From contig VLTN01000003.1 in the NCBI GenBank assembly GCA_008330645.1, forward strand, positions 62,001 to 126,000: DNA of 64,000 nucleotides, given 5' to 3'. Of the stretch, positions 9,788 to 19,930 are shown piece by piece (the first letter of the stretch is position 1; the number at the start of each line of letters is the position of its first letter). The notes below the pieces were generated by a model that made no database searches, was not told where the DNA came from, and saw only the letters and a program-made list of their open reading frames with translations. The position numbers were made by a program, and so were the translations under genes. Source of the DNA: Cafeteria roenbergensis (Eukaryota > Sar > Bigyra > Bicosoecida > Cafeteriaceae).

Positions 9788-11051
9788 ATGATCCTCACAG
9801 TCGCCTGCGTGCTTGCCTTGAGCCATATGGCCGTGGCGGGCATCGGGTGCCGCGACGAGCAGGGCCAGCCGGTGGACTGGTTTGCCGCGATCAAGCGCAA
9901 CAACTCGTTCGGCTACGCCTATATGGGCCCCAAGTCCTCGGACTTTTCGCAATCGAGCATGCTCCTGTCCGACCCGAGCGCTGGCAGCATCAGCCTCACG
10001 CTGGCGCAGCTGTATGGCAACCAGAGCCTGTCGTACCTGTTCTACAACGACGAGCCTCCCTCGTCCAGCTCCCCGTCGTCCTACGCGCACGCCAAGGGTG
10101 AGCCCCGAGGCTTCGGTTGGCGGCGGCTGCGCGCGGGGCCTCGCAGCGCTTGCCCCTGGGCAGCTAGGCTGCTGGGGTCCTTTGTGCCCGCAGGGGCGGG
10201 GGAAGGAACGCGCCTCAGGTTGAAGCTTGCGGCGCCGTCACTCGCAACTGCGAGGGAATCTCGCGCTGCTGCGCCAGAGCAAACGGCTCGACTGGCCGCA
10301 AATTGACCTTCTTGTTCGTGCGTCTTCCCCTTTTTGCACTCCCGCAGGCGTTGTGGGGATGGACGACAGCCTGGACGGGTTTTGGCTGGTGCACTCCACG
10401 CCGCGCTGGCCCTCCGGCCCCAGCGAGGCCAACGGGTACCCTGGGATGCCTGACATGGAGCTGACATACGGCCAGTCGTTCCTCTGCATCAGCGTGTCGG
10501 GCGCCGCAGCGCTAGAGACCATCGGCCAGGCGCTGGTGCTGGACAAGCCGAGCGTGTACGACGGCAGCGTGTCCAAGCGCGTGGGCAACGCCTCGCCCGC
10601 CATGACTGACGTCATCAACAAGAAGTGGTCGGGCCTTCCCAACTGCGACATGACTCAGCTCAAGTCGTCGGGCGGCGCCGTGTTCAGCGTCTTCGCCAAG
10701 TCGTCCCAGTGGGCAGACGAGCTCTACAGCAAGTGCGTGGCTCCCAAGCTGGGCGCGCAGCGGCTGGTGGTGGAGAGCTGGATCCGGGGCGGCGCGTGCG
10801 ACCCGCAGTGCGGCGCGAACGAGGTGCTTGACGTGGGCAACGTCGAGATCGCGGGCTGGGGCTGGCGCGAGACCCAGGACCACTCCAAGTGGGCCGCCAC
10901 TAGCGACGGCCGCACCGGCTGCATCGGGGACATCAACCGCATGACGAGCCAGGCCAAGCGCGGCGGCGGCACCGTGTGCACGGAGGCGGGCGCGCTCGGC
11001 CGCTCGCTTGCCAAGGCTGTGGTGTCCCTGAGCGACTCTTGCAACGCCTGA
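9788..11051 (+). CDS. Deoxyribonuclease II (acid lysosomal DNase)
   Basis: Two exons, join(9788..10097, 10348..11051), give 337 aa. DNase II is a metal-independent endonuclease that cuts DNA at acid pH in lysosomes or digestive vacuoles. A signal peptide is clear (MILTVACVLALSHMAVAG). Family motifs are IGCRDEQGQPVDWF, LFYNDEPP, the HAKGV box (H101) formed across the exon junction, GFWLVHSTPRWP (H119) and DHSKW (H282), which corresponds to the catalytic histidine near the C-terminus of the human enzyme. Both HxK-type motifs needed for activity are present, so the enzyme should be active. The length matches the family (about 350 aa). The intron begins GTGAGC and ends CGCAG. In a motile alga it could digest DNA from prey or from turnover. 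Confidence 0.93.
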
Positions 11052-11374
11052 GGCGCTGCCGGGACCGGGCAACGGGGGCCAGCCGAGCCACCCCCCCTTC
11101 CCCCCGGCCTGGGCTGCTTCGTGGGTGCATGAGTGCTTGCGCGTTGCGACGGGACGGGGGCGTGCGAGAGGCAGGCTGCCGCCTGGCGCGCACCACCGCG
11201 GATCAAAGCGCAGAATTTGTGGGAGGGACGGGCAAGGTCAATGCGGCACCACTCACGACGAACGCGCCCCTCTCCCCCGCCATACCCACACCCCACCCGC
11301 GCGCGCACGTGCGCGCCACGAGTGGCAGGGGTCGTTGGCTAGGGTGCTCAGGCGGCAGGACAAAGAGACGGAGC
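11052..11374. other. Convergent intergenic spacer with a 16-bp palindrome
   Basis: This 323-bp spacer separates the stops of the DNase II and 6PGDH genes. It holds a perfect palindrome, gcgcgcacgtgcgcgc, at 11301-11316. It presumably contains both 3' UTRs and polyadenylation signals. No gene is seen. Confidence 0.5.
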
Positions 11375-13098
11375 TCAGGCGTCCGCCTTGGGCTCCTCGG
11401 CGGGGGCGGCCGCGGCGGCCGCGGCGGGCGCGGTGCCGGAGGCGGCCTCGGCGAGCTTGGCCCACTCGGAGTGGACGGGCTTGTCGGTGAGCCCGTCGGT
11501 GCGGTCGTAGGTGTGGGAGCCGAAGAAGTCGCGCTGAGCCTGCACGAGGTTGGCGGGGAGGCGGGCGCGGCGGTACTGGTCCAGGTAGGCGAGCGAGGCG
11601 GAGAGCGCGGGGACGGCGATGCCGCAGGCCGCGGCCAGAGAGACGACGCGGCGCCAGGCGTGCTGGCGGGAGTTGATCTCGGCGGCGAACTCGGGGTCGA
11701 CGAGGAGGTTCGCCAGGTCGGCGTTGCGGTCGTACGCCGACTTGATGCGGTCGAGGAAGCGAGCGCGGATGATGCAGCCGCCCTTCCAGATGCGGGCGCA
11801 CTCGCCAAGGTTGACGGTCCAGCCGTTCTGGCGGGCGGCCTCGCGGATGATGTTCATGCCCTGGGCGTAGGCGCAGATCTTGGCGGCGTAGAGGGCCTGG
11901 CGGACGTCGTCGATGAGCTGGGCGCGGTCCACAGCGGGCATGTCGGTGGGGCCGGTGATGATCTTGGCGGCCTCCACGCGCTCGTCCTTGAGCCCGGAGA
12001 GGAAGCGCGCCTCGAGCGCGGCGGCGATGGTGCCCGAGGGCACGGAGCGCTCCGCTGCCTCCTGCACGGTCCAGCGGCCGGTGCCCTTCATGCCGGTCTT
12101 GTCGAGGACCTTGTCCACGAGGTAGGCGGTCTTGTCCTCGCCGCGGTCGTCCTTGGCCTGGAAGATCTTGGCGGTGATCTCGATCAGGAAGGACTCCAGC
12201 TCGCCCTTGTTCCACTCCCCGAAGGTGGCGGCCAGGTCGTCGTTGGAGAGCCCGCCCAGCGTCTTGAGCACCTCGTACGTCTCGGAGATGAGCTGCATGT
12301 CGCCGTACTCGATGCCGTTGTGCACCATCTTCACGTGGTTTCCGGCGCCGATCTCCCCAACGTACGTCACGCACGGGCCGGAGTCCGTCTTGGCCGAGAT
12401 CTTGGTCAGGATGGGCTCCACGCGGTCGTATGCGGCGCGCGGGCCTCCGGGCATAAGGGAGGGCCCGTAGCGGGCGCCCTCCTCGCCGCCCGACACGCCC
12501 ATGCCGATGAAGTCGATCTTCTTCGCCGCGAGGGCCTCGGCGCGGCGCACGCTGTTAGGGAACCACTCGTTGCCGCCGTCGATGATGAGGTCGCCCTCCT
12601 CCATGTGCTCGGCAAGCAGCTCGATGCTCGCGTCCACCGGCTTGCCGGCCTTGACGAGGATGATCACCGTGCGCGGCTTGCTGAGCGCCTTGACGAAATC
12701 GCCGACCTCGTCGATGCCAGTGAGGGGCAGGTCGCCCTCGGCCTTTGCGCGGGCCACGGTGGCCGCGATCTGCGCAAGGCAGCGCCGAGCGGCAAGCGGA
12801 CAGGCGTTGCCGGTGGGCCTGGAACAACCGCGTGCTGACCCGCCAAGCGAGGAGCCGGGCAAGCCGAGCACGCGCACCGCCTTGCCACGGACCCACCCCG
12901 CTCGCGAAAAGCAGCTGGTCGCCCGCAGCGCCCTGCGACGGGGCGACTGGCACAAGCGCCGGGTCACACCTTGTCCTTGGATCGGTTGCACACGGCGATC
13001 GGGATCCCGTTGTCCGCGATGTTGAGAGCCAGGTTCTGGCCCATGACGGCCAGGCCGTAGAGGCCGATCTGGGGCTTGGACGCGTCAGCTGCTGCCAT
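11375..13098 (-). CDS. 6-phosphogluconate dehydrogenase (decarboxylating)
   Basis: Two exons, complement(join(11375..12769, 12970..13098)), give 507 aa. The enzyme oxidises 6-phosphogluconate to ribulose 5-phosphate and CO2, making NADPH in the pentose phosphate pathway. Exon 1 supplies the NADP-binding start [20 protein letters not shown]. Exon 2 supplies the second half with [22 protein letters not shown], the substrate and catalytic motif [40 protein letters not shown] (catalytic Lys and substrate-binding His-Asn) and the C-terminal tail region. All signature residues are present. The intron is phase 0 and starts GTGTGA, the only donor of that kind here. The C-terminus ends in an Ala-rich tail. 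No plastid-targeting leader is visible, so a cytosolic enzyme is likely. Confidence 0.96.
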
Positions 13099-13293
13099 GA
13101 TCTTCTCGAGCCGGAGTGATCCGCCCGCGCGCAGCCACGTCGCCGGAACGCGGCGCTCTGCAGGCCGCCAGCTGGCCAGCTGCCCGCCCGAAACAGAGCG
13201 CCCTCGCGCGCACGGCGGAAGGACGCACCGGCCGCGGCCGCCCCGCCCGCCCCGGGCACTTCCGCCGGAGCGACTCCGCGCAGCCCCCCGCCA

Positions 13294-14594
13294 ATGGACC
13301 CGTCTGGCTCCGCGCGCAAGGAGCGCCAGGCACCCGGCGGCCGCACAACCGGCGACCTATTCGGCGGCTACCTGGACCCCGTCCACGAGCGGCCCCGGAC
13401 CGGGCGCAGCAAGCGCGTGAGCCGACAGCACAGGAAGCCGAAGCATGCCCGGCGCTGCCAGCGAGAGCCGGCGGCGCCGCAGCCGCGAGGCCGCCTCCCC
13501 GCAGGACTGGCGCGGCAAGTGTAGCACACCAGGGCTGACCCGCCTGCCCCGCCCCCCCCCCGAGCCGGGCTTGCCCTCCCCCCCCACACTCACACCCCCT
13601 CGCTCCCAAGCACGCGCGCACTAGCCCGTGCGGGGCGGAGCGGCTCGGCATGCTTGCCCCGCAGGCATGCGAGGTCTTCCGGCAAGCGCCGGCCCAGCTC
13701 CCGAATCTTGCGCGCGTCGCACGCGGCAGCTAAGCAGCCAGGCAAGGGCACACCATCGCCGCTACCGGTACTGCTCGCCCCTTGGCCCATCTCTACCCAA
13801 CGTGGCCGCAGTTTGTGCCGGCCGCTGGAGCTGACAGGCAATTCGACATCTTCGGCAACCCCATCGCCCCCCGGCCCGCCACGGCCGCTGCCTCAACTCC
13901 TGCGCCCCGCGGAGCCGCCGCCCCGCCCCGGGGCCCGGGCGCTGCTGCCGGCGCGCCCTCTGCCCACGAATCGGCACGCTCCCCCGACACGCGCTTCGCC
14001 ACCGTGCAGGCGCGCGCATCGGCTGACGGCCGCCGCCTCTTCGGCCACCACGCCCCTGTCCAGCCGCCGCCCTTGCCGGAGCCAGCTCGTCAGGCGCCGG
14101 CGGCAGCGGCAGCGGCCTCAGCTCCAGCACCTGCGGCAGCACCCGCGCGCGCGGCCGCCGCGCACGCCTCCCGCCCTGTGCTGGCCGATCACCCCCTGGC
14201 CCCGCTCTCGGCTGCAGCAGCGCAAACGGGCCCCTTTGCCGGCCGCTGCGTCGGCGAGCCCTACTTCAAGGTCGGCTACCTGGACCGCCACCTGGTGCGT
14301 GCCGAGTACAGGCCGGCCCTCAGCCGGTGGCTGGACGACGCACCGGCACCCGCCCCCTTGCGGCAGAGCAGCCGCGTGATCCTGCCAGCGGCCGGACCAG
14401 CAGCAGGAGCAGCCGTGGCCGCTGCCGGTGCTGGGGCGCGGCTGCCTGCTGCAGGGCAGCGAGCCGCCGCCGGCATGACGAGCCAGGCTGTCGCCGGGGG
14501 GCGTAGCGGGGAGCGCGGCAGTGCTCGCTCTGCCGGCCGGGCCGCTGGTCCTCGCTCCAGCATGGCCGGCATCATGAACTGGGGCTCGAGCTAG
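13294..14594 (+). CDS. Hypothetical protein
   Basis: Modelled as two exons, join(13294..13416, 13812..14594), giving 301 aa. Exon 1 ([20 protein letters not shown], then [14 protein letters not shown]) ends at a good GTGAGC donor. The acceptor CGCAG at 13811 restores the frame ([18 protein letters not shown]). The middle is Ala/Pro-rich. The only region that looks folded is near residues 195-235 ([20 protein letters not shown], then LSRWLDD). I do not recognise the family. The protein ends in GIMNWGSS. It is divergent from 6PGDH with 195 bp between start codons. The ATG and donor are convincing; the choice of acceptor is less sure, because the intron (395 bp) contains several other CAG sites. 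Confidence 0.6.
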
Positions 14595-15146
14595 GTGCGC
14601 CCGCCGTGGCCGCCCGCGGCACTCTCCCCCTCCCCGCAGCATCCCCCCTGCGCCCTTATCCTCCGCGGGTCTGCGTGTGTGTGCGCGAGCGTGCGTTCGT
14701 GTGCGACTCACCCCGTGCGTAGCCCACAGCCCACTGAACTCCGTACCGTCTAGCTGTGCACCAGCCCACGTGCTGCGACAAGCCTTCAGCCAAAGCGGGC
14801 CAGCCAGTCTGGCCCCGAGCGGCGAGTCACCCCCAGGCGTCTGGCTCGCTCGGCCCCGCGGCCGCGTCAGCGCGCAGCCGTGGCGCTGTGGCGCCGGGCC
14901 AGCGCACGGCAGGTGCATGCCACGCGCAGCGATGGCGCTGTGGCGCCGGGCCAGCGCACGGCAGGTGCATGCCACGCGCAGCGATGGCGCTGTGGCGCCG
15001 GGCCAGCGCACGGCAGGTGCATGCCACGCGCAGCGATGGCGCTGTGGCGCCGGGCCAGCGCACGTCAGGTGCATGCCACGCGCAGCGATGGCGTGAACGC
15101 ACAAAAGCAACATTCTTTGGGAGCGCAGGCGAGCGAGACGCGGCTA
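14595..15146. other. Convergent spacer holding a minisatellite
   Basis: This spacer runs between the stop of the hypothetical gene (plus) and the YIPF6-like stop (minus). Apart from the 52-bp tandem repeat at 14882-15089, nothing coding is supported. The repeat makes artificial repetitive frames on both strands. Confidence 0.6.
14882..15089. repeat. Minisatellite, four 52-bp units
   Basis: Four head-to-tail 52-bp units (14882-14933, 14934-14985, 14986-15037, 15038-15089) are identical except for one g-to-t change in the fourth (cacggcagg to cacgtcagg). Each unit contains ggcgcc and gcatgc palindromes. It lies between two convergent 3' ends. The near-identity says the array is young. Confidence 0.95.
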
Positions 15147-16040
15147 TCACTCGACGTACACCATCCATGCCCACACGAGGTAGAAGAGCCCCACCGGGTA
15201 AATTGCGAGGGCTCGCTTGGAGGGCGGGAGGAGGGACTGCATGAACACGACGCTGGCCCTGGTGGCCCACACCCACCCGGCCACCACAAGGACGGAGCGG
15301 ACCACGCCGTTGCGGATCAGCAGGCCTGCCACGGCCGCGATGACCAGGGGGAAGAGGCAGTAGCCGAGGACGCACACGCTCTGGAAGAAGGAGACGGACC
15401 CTCCGAGCAGCTGCGCGTTGAGGGTCACGACGGCCGCCCCGGCCCACATGAGCACAAACACCCCCGAGAACACCAAGGACACCTGCCCAGCAGGGGCACC
15501 GAAGCTTAGGGACCTGCGGCGGCGCAGGTGCGAGCACGGGCGAAGAGCTCGCGGGTTGACGAACGCTGCCGGCGGAGCGGCGGCGCCCGGCCCCGCGCGC
15601 ACGGGGGTCCGCGCCCAGAGGCACTCACAGCGACAGCACCAAGCACAGCAGCAACGGGCCCCACAGGTCCCAGTTCCGCAGCTCCTTCAGCGTCTGCTCG
15701 GGCGAGCCCGTGGGCAGCAGAACCAGCCGGAGCTTGCCTGCGACGTTGCGCAAGTCCCGAAGCTGCGACTCAGGCATGCGCAGGACAGGCCCAAGAGCAA
15801 TGCAGCATTGGGGAGGCTCGGCGCCTGCGCGACGACCCCGCGGCCGGCGGCGCGCCAGCCTGAGGCAGCTCAGAGCAAGCGCGAGGACTGCAGGCCCCGG
15901 TCTCCGCCGCGTCCCCAAGCGCCGCGCCGGCGCCCGCTGCTCACAACCGTCGCAACAACGGTCTCATCCAGCTCTTGGATCTCCTGTGGGGGACTTCCGC
16001 CCACCGCTGCCGGGGAGCGAGCGCCGCTGGTCGCGGCCAT
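15147..16040 (-). CDS. YIPF6-type Yip1-domain Golgi membrane protein
   Basis: Three exons, complement(join(15147..15513, 15629..15762, 15945..16040)), give 198 aa. YIPF proteins are multi-span Golgi/ER proteins that bind Rab GTPases and act in vesicle traffic. The cytosolic N-terminal part has the family core LRDLRNVAGKLRLVLLP and RNWDLWGPLLLCLVLSL, matching human YIPF6 (RDLKAVGKKFMHVLYP, DWDLWGPLILC). The Yip1 body follows: VVTLNAQLLGGSVSFFQSVC, VLGYCLFPLVIA and RALAIYPVGLFYLVWAWMVY, with about five hydrophobic spans. Both junctions keep frame (ATV|LRDLRNV and LS|LSFGAP), with GTGAG...CGCAG introns. Length agrees with the family. Confidence 0.92.
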
Positions 16041-16348
16041 CCTGGCGCGGGTGCCGAGAGAGGGCGCGGTTGGCTCGCGATGTTTGCGGACCCGCAAGCA
16101 TGCGGCGGTTTTTCGGCATTTGCGTGCCCCCTGGGCGCCAGCGCGACCGCCCGCCCCGCTCCTACGAAGCCGCGTTCGCGCGCCCCTGGGCCGGAGCTGC
16201 GCGCCCGCCCCCCCCACCCCCCCGCATTGCACAGGCACCACGCGCGCGCACACACACGCTCCACAAGGCTCCGCCGACAGAGCCGGAGCAAGCTCTCCCA
16301 GCGGCAATCTGCGCTCCGCTGCACAAAAGCCAATCCACCCAGAGGGCC
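16041..16348. promoter_or_regulatory. Probable two-way promoter
   Basis: This 308-bp gap separates the divergent YIPF6-like and E2/RWD-like genes. It contains a short purine/pyrimidine alternating stretch (cgcgcgcacacacac) near 16241. No gene is supported. Confidence 0.4.
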
Positions 16349-18152
16349 ATGGCGCTCGCCCGTGGTCGCGGGCTCCGCAGGCGAGGCTTGGGCTTGCCGC
16401 CCAGCTTGCCCACGGCGCCCCAAAGGCCCCGCAAGCGGGCCGCCGAAGCTATGGATGCAGACTGCGGCAGCCCGCGCGCGTCGTCCGCGAGGCCGGCCGA
16501 CACGGCCCACGTGGAGGCTGGCATGAAGCGCATGCGAATCAACACCAGTGCCGCGGAGCGCCGCGTCCTGACCGGTGAGCTTCGGCCAAGAGGCAATGCA
16601 ATGTGCTCGTGTCGCCCTTCCGCAGAAGCATTTGCCTCGCTGCTCTTTCAGCCCGCCGTCCGAACGGCCCCGTGGCCTCTGCGCCGCGACTACCCTTTGT
16701 TTGCGCGCAGACCTGGGCGAGTGCTCGGGCCTTGTAAAGGAGGGGCTTTTCTCGGCCGCGTTCGATAACGGAATGAGGGTTCAGGTGCGGGTCCAGCGGG
16801 GCCCCGCTGCTGGCGCGGTGCTCCTGGTCAGCGTTCCGGAGCGCTACCCCCACGCCTGCCCGCGCGTGTCTGTCGCTGCCACGGGTGAGGCGAGGTCCCA
16901 TGCTGCGGGTGGGGCGCCCTCGGCGTTGCCTCCCCACGCCACCACTACCTCGTCATCGTCATCATCGTCATCATCGTCCTCGTCGTCGTCAGCAGGAGCA
17001 GCAGCAGGAGCAGCAGCAGCGACAGTGGCAGCTCCTGGCGCAGCTGCGTCTGGGATGTCAACGTCTCTGCCGGAGCGGCGGGCACCTGTTCGCGCCAGCA
17101 GCAGGCCCGTTCCCGCGGCCGAGGCGGCCGCCCAGTGGTGGCTGCAGGGACGGCGCTGGAACTGCACGTGGGGGCTGCGAGAGGTGATTCTGCTTGCGAT
17201 GGAGGCACTGGTGCAGGGCGCTTCCAACGGTCACCTGGGGCGCTGCCGCGCCGTGCTGGGAGCTGCTGGCGCGTCAGAGGGGAGGGAGCTGGCGGCGAGG
17301 CTCTCCTCGGCAAGCGTGTTCGGTGGCGGCGCGGGTGTCCCACCACCGTCGCCCTGCCCTTCGGCCCCTGTCCTGCGAGCGGACGGCGCCACCTCGGTGG
17401 CTTCGTCGCGGGGCTCCTCCACGCCGTCGTTCGCGTCTGCTCCTGAGCACACTGGCGCCGGGAGGCGCTCCTCGCCGCTGGGTATGCGCGGCAGGGGTGG
17501 CGCACACCGCTACGGCCACCTGAAGGTGGTCCAGGCTCGACCCGCCCAGCGCGGGCCGGCGGGGCTGGGACTGCCACCGGGCGCGGACGGGGGCCGCGGC
17601 AGGGAGCCCGGCGGCGGGGAAGCCGCCGACAACGGCGCGGACGACACCGACGACGACGACGACGATGACGACGTCGAGGAAGACGACACCGACGACGAGG
17701 GCACTGCCGCCGGTGGCCGGGGCGCAGCTGCCAGCGCATGGACGGCGCCGCCGGCGAGAGGCGTGGCGTTCTCCGGCAGAGCGGCCAGGCCTGCTGCCGC
17801 GCGCGCCCCCAGCGCGCTGCCAGGGGCGCATGTGACAGTGCAGGCCTTTGGCTGGCAGCCCCAAGGCGGCGCCTCCAGCAGCAGGGAGGCCGGCGGGCCG
17901 CCCAGCCCGGCCGGCGCTCTCGGCAGCGGCGGCAGCTGGCGGCAACATGCGCCCCCGCAGCCGGCCTCCCCCTCCTCGCCGCACGCGTGGGCAGCCCTTT
18001 TGCCCCCAGGGTCGCCGTGGCAGTCGGCTGGGGGACGCGCAGTGGGCCCGGGCACCCCAGCGAGCGCCCCGTCGCCACTGCACCAGAGTCAAGCTGCGTC
18101 CCCCTCGGCGCCGGTGGCCGCGCCGCCCATGGCCCCTCCTTGGGCCACCTGA
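16349..18152 (+). CDS. Hypothetical protein with weak E2/RWD-like segment
   Basis: Two exons, join(16349..16574, 16711..18152), give 555 aa; an in-frame second ATG (16451) could be the true start. Exon 1 ends RINTSAAERRVLT and joins in phase to DLGECSGLVKEGLFSAAF. Residues about 65-190 resemble a divergent ubiquitin-conjugating or RWD fold: an N-terminal helix, then GMRVQVRV, VLLVSVPERYPHACPRVSV and a later GRRWNCTWGLREVILLAMEA helix. No catalytic cysteine sits in the expected place, so it would be inactive as an E2. A poly-Ser/Ala stretch (16949-17040) interrupts this region and could be an unrecognised intron, since ACGGGTGAGG at 16881 is donor-like. The C-terminal half is disordered, with an Asp/Glu tract at 17640-17703. 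The fold call is tentative. Confidence 0.6.
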
Positions 18153-18545
18153 GCCGAGACCCCACGCCGTTCACGTCATCGAGAAGGTATTGTGCTGTAT
18201 TGGCATGCGTGCTTGCGTGCGCGCGCTGAAGCGCTTTCGTGCACGGGCCGACGCGGCAGACTGACTGTGATTGCTCTGGGGCCCGGCCCGCTGGGTCGTC
18301 GCACGCGGGGAACGCTCGCGCTCCAAGTCACGCAGCGTCGTTGCGGGATGTGGGCTCCGCGCCGCGCGCTCTCGGATTCAAACGAGCCCCAAGAAGCCGA
18401 GCCAGCGATCCAGCAGCAGCGATAGCGACGCTCGCCGTCGCAGCGAGCGCGCCCTCCGCCGCCACAACCTGACGGCGACGCCGCTGTGGCCTGTGCGCGC
18501 CGACCGGCCGGCGAAGCCTTCAGCCCGCCTCCCCCCTGGGGCAGC
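18153..18545. other. Convergent spacer, no gene seen
   Basis: This 393-bp spacer separates the stops of the E2/RWD-like gene and the Rab gene. It contains a short inverted repeat (cgctcgc...gcgagcg) near 18430-18450. Nothing else is noticeable. Confidence 0.4.
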
Positions 18546-19580
18546 TCAGGAGGCCATGCGCTCGGCCAGCAGCTGCGCCAGCGTCTCGAACACATCGTGC
18601 ACGCCTTCGCCCGTCAGTGCGGACGCTCGGAAGGAGTCGGTAAAGCCCAGCGTGATGTCGGAAGCCATCGCACGGGCGTCATCCTCCGACACGGCGGCTC
18701 GCTCCACGAGGTCGCTCTTGGTGCCAACGAGGAACTTGACCGCGTCTGGCGCCTCCGACTCGACCATCCTGGCCCAGGCACGGATGCCCTCCATCGACGA
18801 CGGGTTGGTGACGTCGTACACCAAGATGGCGCCCTTGGCACCGCGGAAGAAGGACTTCGCAACCGCGTGGTAGCGCTCCTCTCCCGCCGTGTCCCACAAG
18901 TGAATCCGCAACACAGTGTCGTCCGTCACCGACGGGTCCGCCACAGAAGGCACAGACACTGTCACGGACTTGGTTAAGAAGGCGGAACCCATAGTCGGCA
19001 TGTTGTGCTCGTCAAACTCGTCCCGGACCCATCGGGTGGCGAGGCTGCGAGACGGCAGCGGCGGCGCACGGAGCCAAGAAGGTCGGACAACGCATCCCGC
19101 GGCGTGGGAGGGACAAGGAGCCGTCCCTCCTGGCGTCCGGCATTCGAAAAGCTGCACTGGCACGCGGCGGGTGGCAGGTGCTGGGCTTCGCAAGGGGCTC
19201 ACCAGCTCTTCCCAACGCCCTGGTTGCCGGCCAGAACCACCTGCGGCGCGCAGAGGAAGCGAGGAAGCGAGGAAGCGCAGCACCACAGAGTGAGTCGCAC
19301 AAGCGAGCCGAAGACACTCCTAGGGCTGCGCTGCTCGGAAATTTGCGGCGGCGGGGCGCTGCCTCGCGGCTGACGCAGTTCCGCGGACATTGAACTGCAG
19401 CATCGACAGGGGCGCGTGGCTCGCCGCCGCCCCGGCGGGACCCACGGTGCCCTCCCGCCTGGAATCATGCGCCGCATTTTGCGTGCTCACCTTCACGGTG
19501 GAGGCGCCAGCCCGCAACCGCTCCGGGGGGCGCAGGTCGAGCCCCCCATGGGGGCCGGACACGCTCGCGCCGCAGCCCAT
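18546..19580 (-). CDS. ARA6/RabF1-type Rab5 small GTPase, N-terminally lipidated
   Basis: Three exons, complement(join(18546..19044, 19203..19240, 19491..19580)), give 208 aa. Exon 1 begins MGCGASVSG, a myristoylation plus palmitoylation signal, and ends ASTVK. Exon 2 is only 38 nt and carries the P-loop GNQGVGKS. Exon 3 gives CLATRWVRDEFDEHNMPTMG, the switch II motif LWDTAGEERYHAVAKSFFRG, a G4 motif GTKSD (Thr in place of the usual Asn) and a G5-like RASALTGEG. The protein ends LAQLLAERMAS with no C-terminal cysteines, so it cannot be prenylated. That combination defines the ARA6 / Plasmodium Rab5b class, which acts on endosomes or the plasma membrane. All junctions keep frame with GTGAGC...CGCAG. 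Another first exon starting at 19390 reads in frame but is better explained as intron. Confidence 0.88.
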
Positions 19581-19930
19581 GCCGCCAGCGCGGCGCGAAG
19601 GCGCGAAATTCGGACCAAAAACGGCGGCGCCCCGGCAGGCCGTGCGGCGCTCGACAGCACGACGAGAGCCTGCGCGCCTGTGTGGACCGGTAACCCACGC
19701 GAGGCAGCGCCGGGGAGTGCCGGCGGCGCGAGGCTGGCGCTGACTTGACAGAGCCCGAGCTGCCAAGCCCAACCAAGCAGGTGCTCAAGGCTCGACAGGA
19801 TGCGCGCAGCGAGTGGCGCTTCGTTGTGGAGGAGACTGAAAACGCGCGATGCGGGCCCTCGCTGGGGTTGTGGACGGACCAGGTGACGGCAAGTTTGCAC
19901 TGACGGGCACCCAACTCGCGCTCGCCGTGC
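19581..19930. other. Intergenic, upstream of the Rab gene
   Basis: This 350-bp spacer separates the GST-like stop from the Rab start (both minus strand). It presumably holds the Rab promoter. No gene or repeat is seen. Confidence 0.4.

Noticed and set aside
8354-10090. 578-codon minus-strand open frame
   Set aside because: It is Arg/Pro-rich, overlaps PACRG in another frame and the DNase II exon on the other strand. Only its short stretch at 9529-9604 is real, as PACRG exon 1.
10976-12838. 620-codon plus-strand frame opposite 6PGDH
   Set aside because: Val/Gly/Ala/Asp-rich shadow of a highly conserved enzyme on the other strand.
14677-15244. Repetitive protein-like frames on both strands over the 52-bp repeat
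   Set aside because: The repeats are made by a non-coding minisatellite; since 52 is not a multiple of three, the peptide repeat only shifts through frames.
19301-19390. Alternative Rab first exon (MSAELRQPRGSAPPPQ and on)
   Set aside because: It also keeps frame, but it lies inside the intron of the MGC model. The MGC exon fits the Rab class with no C-terminal cysteines and has the better donor (GTGAGC against GTGCGA).
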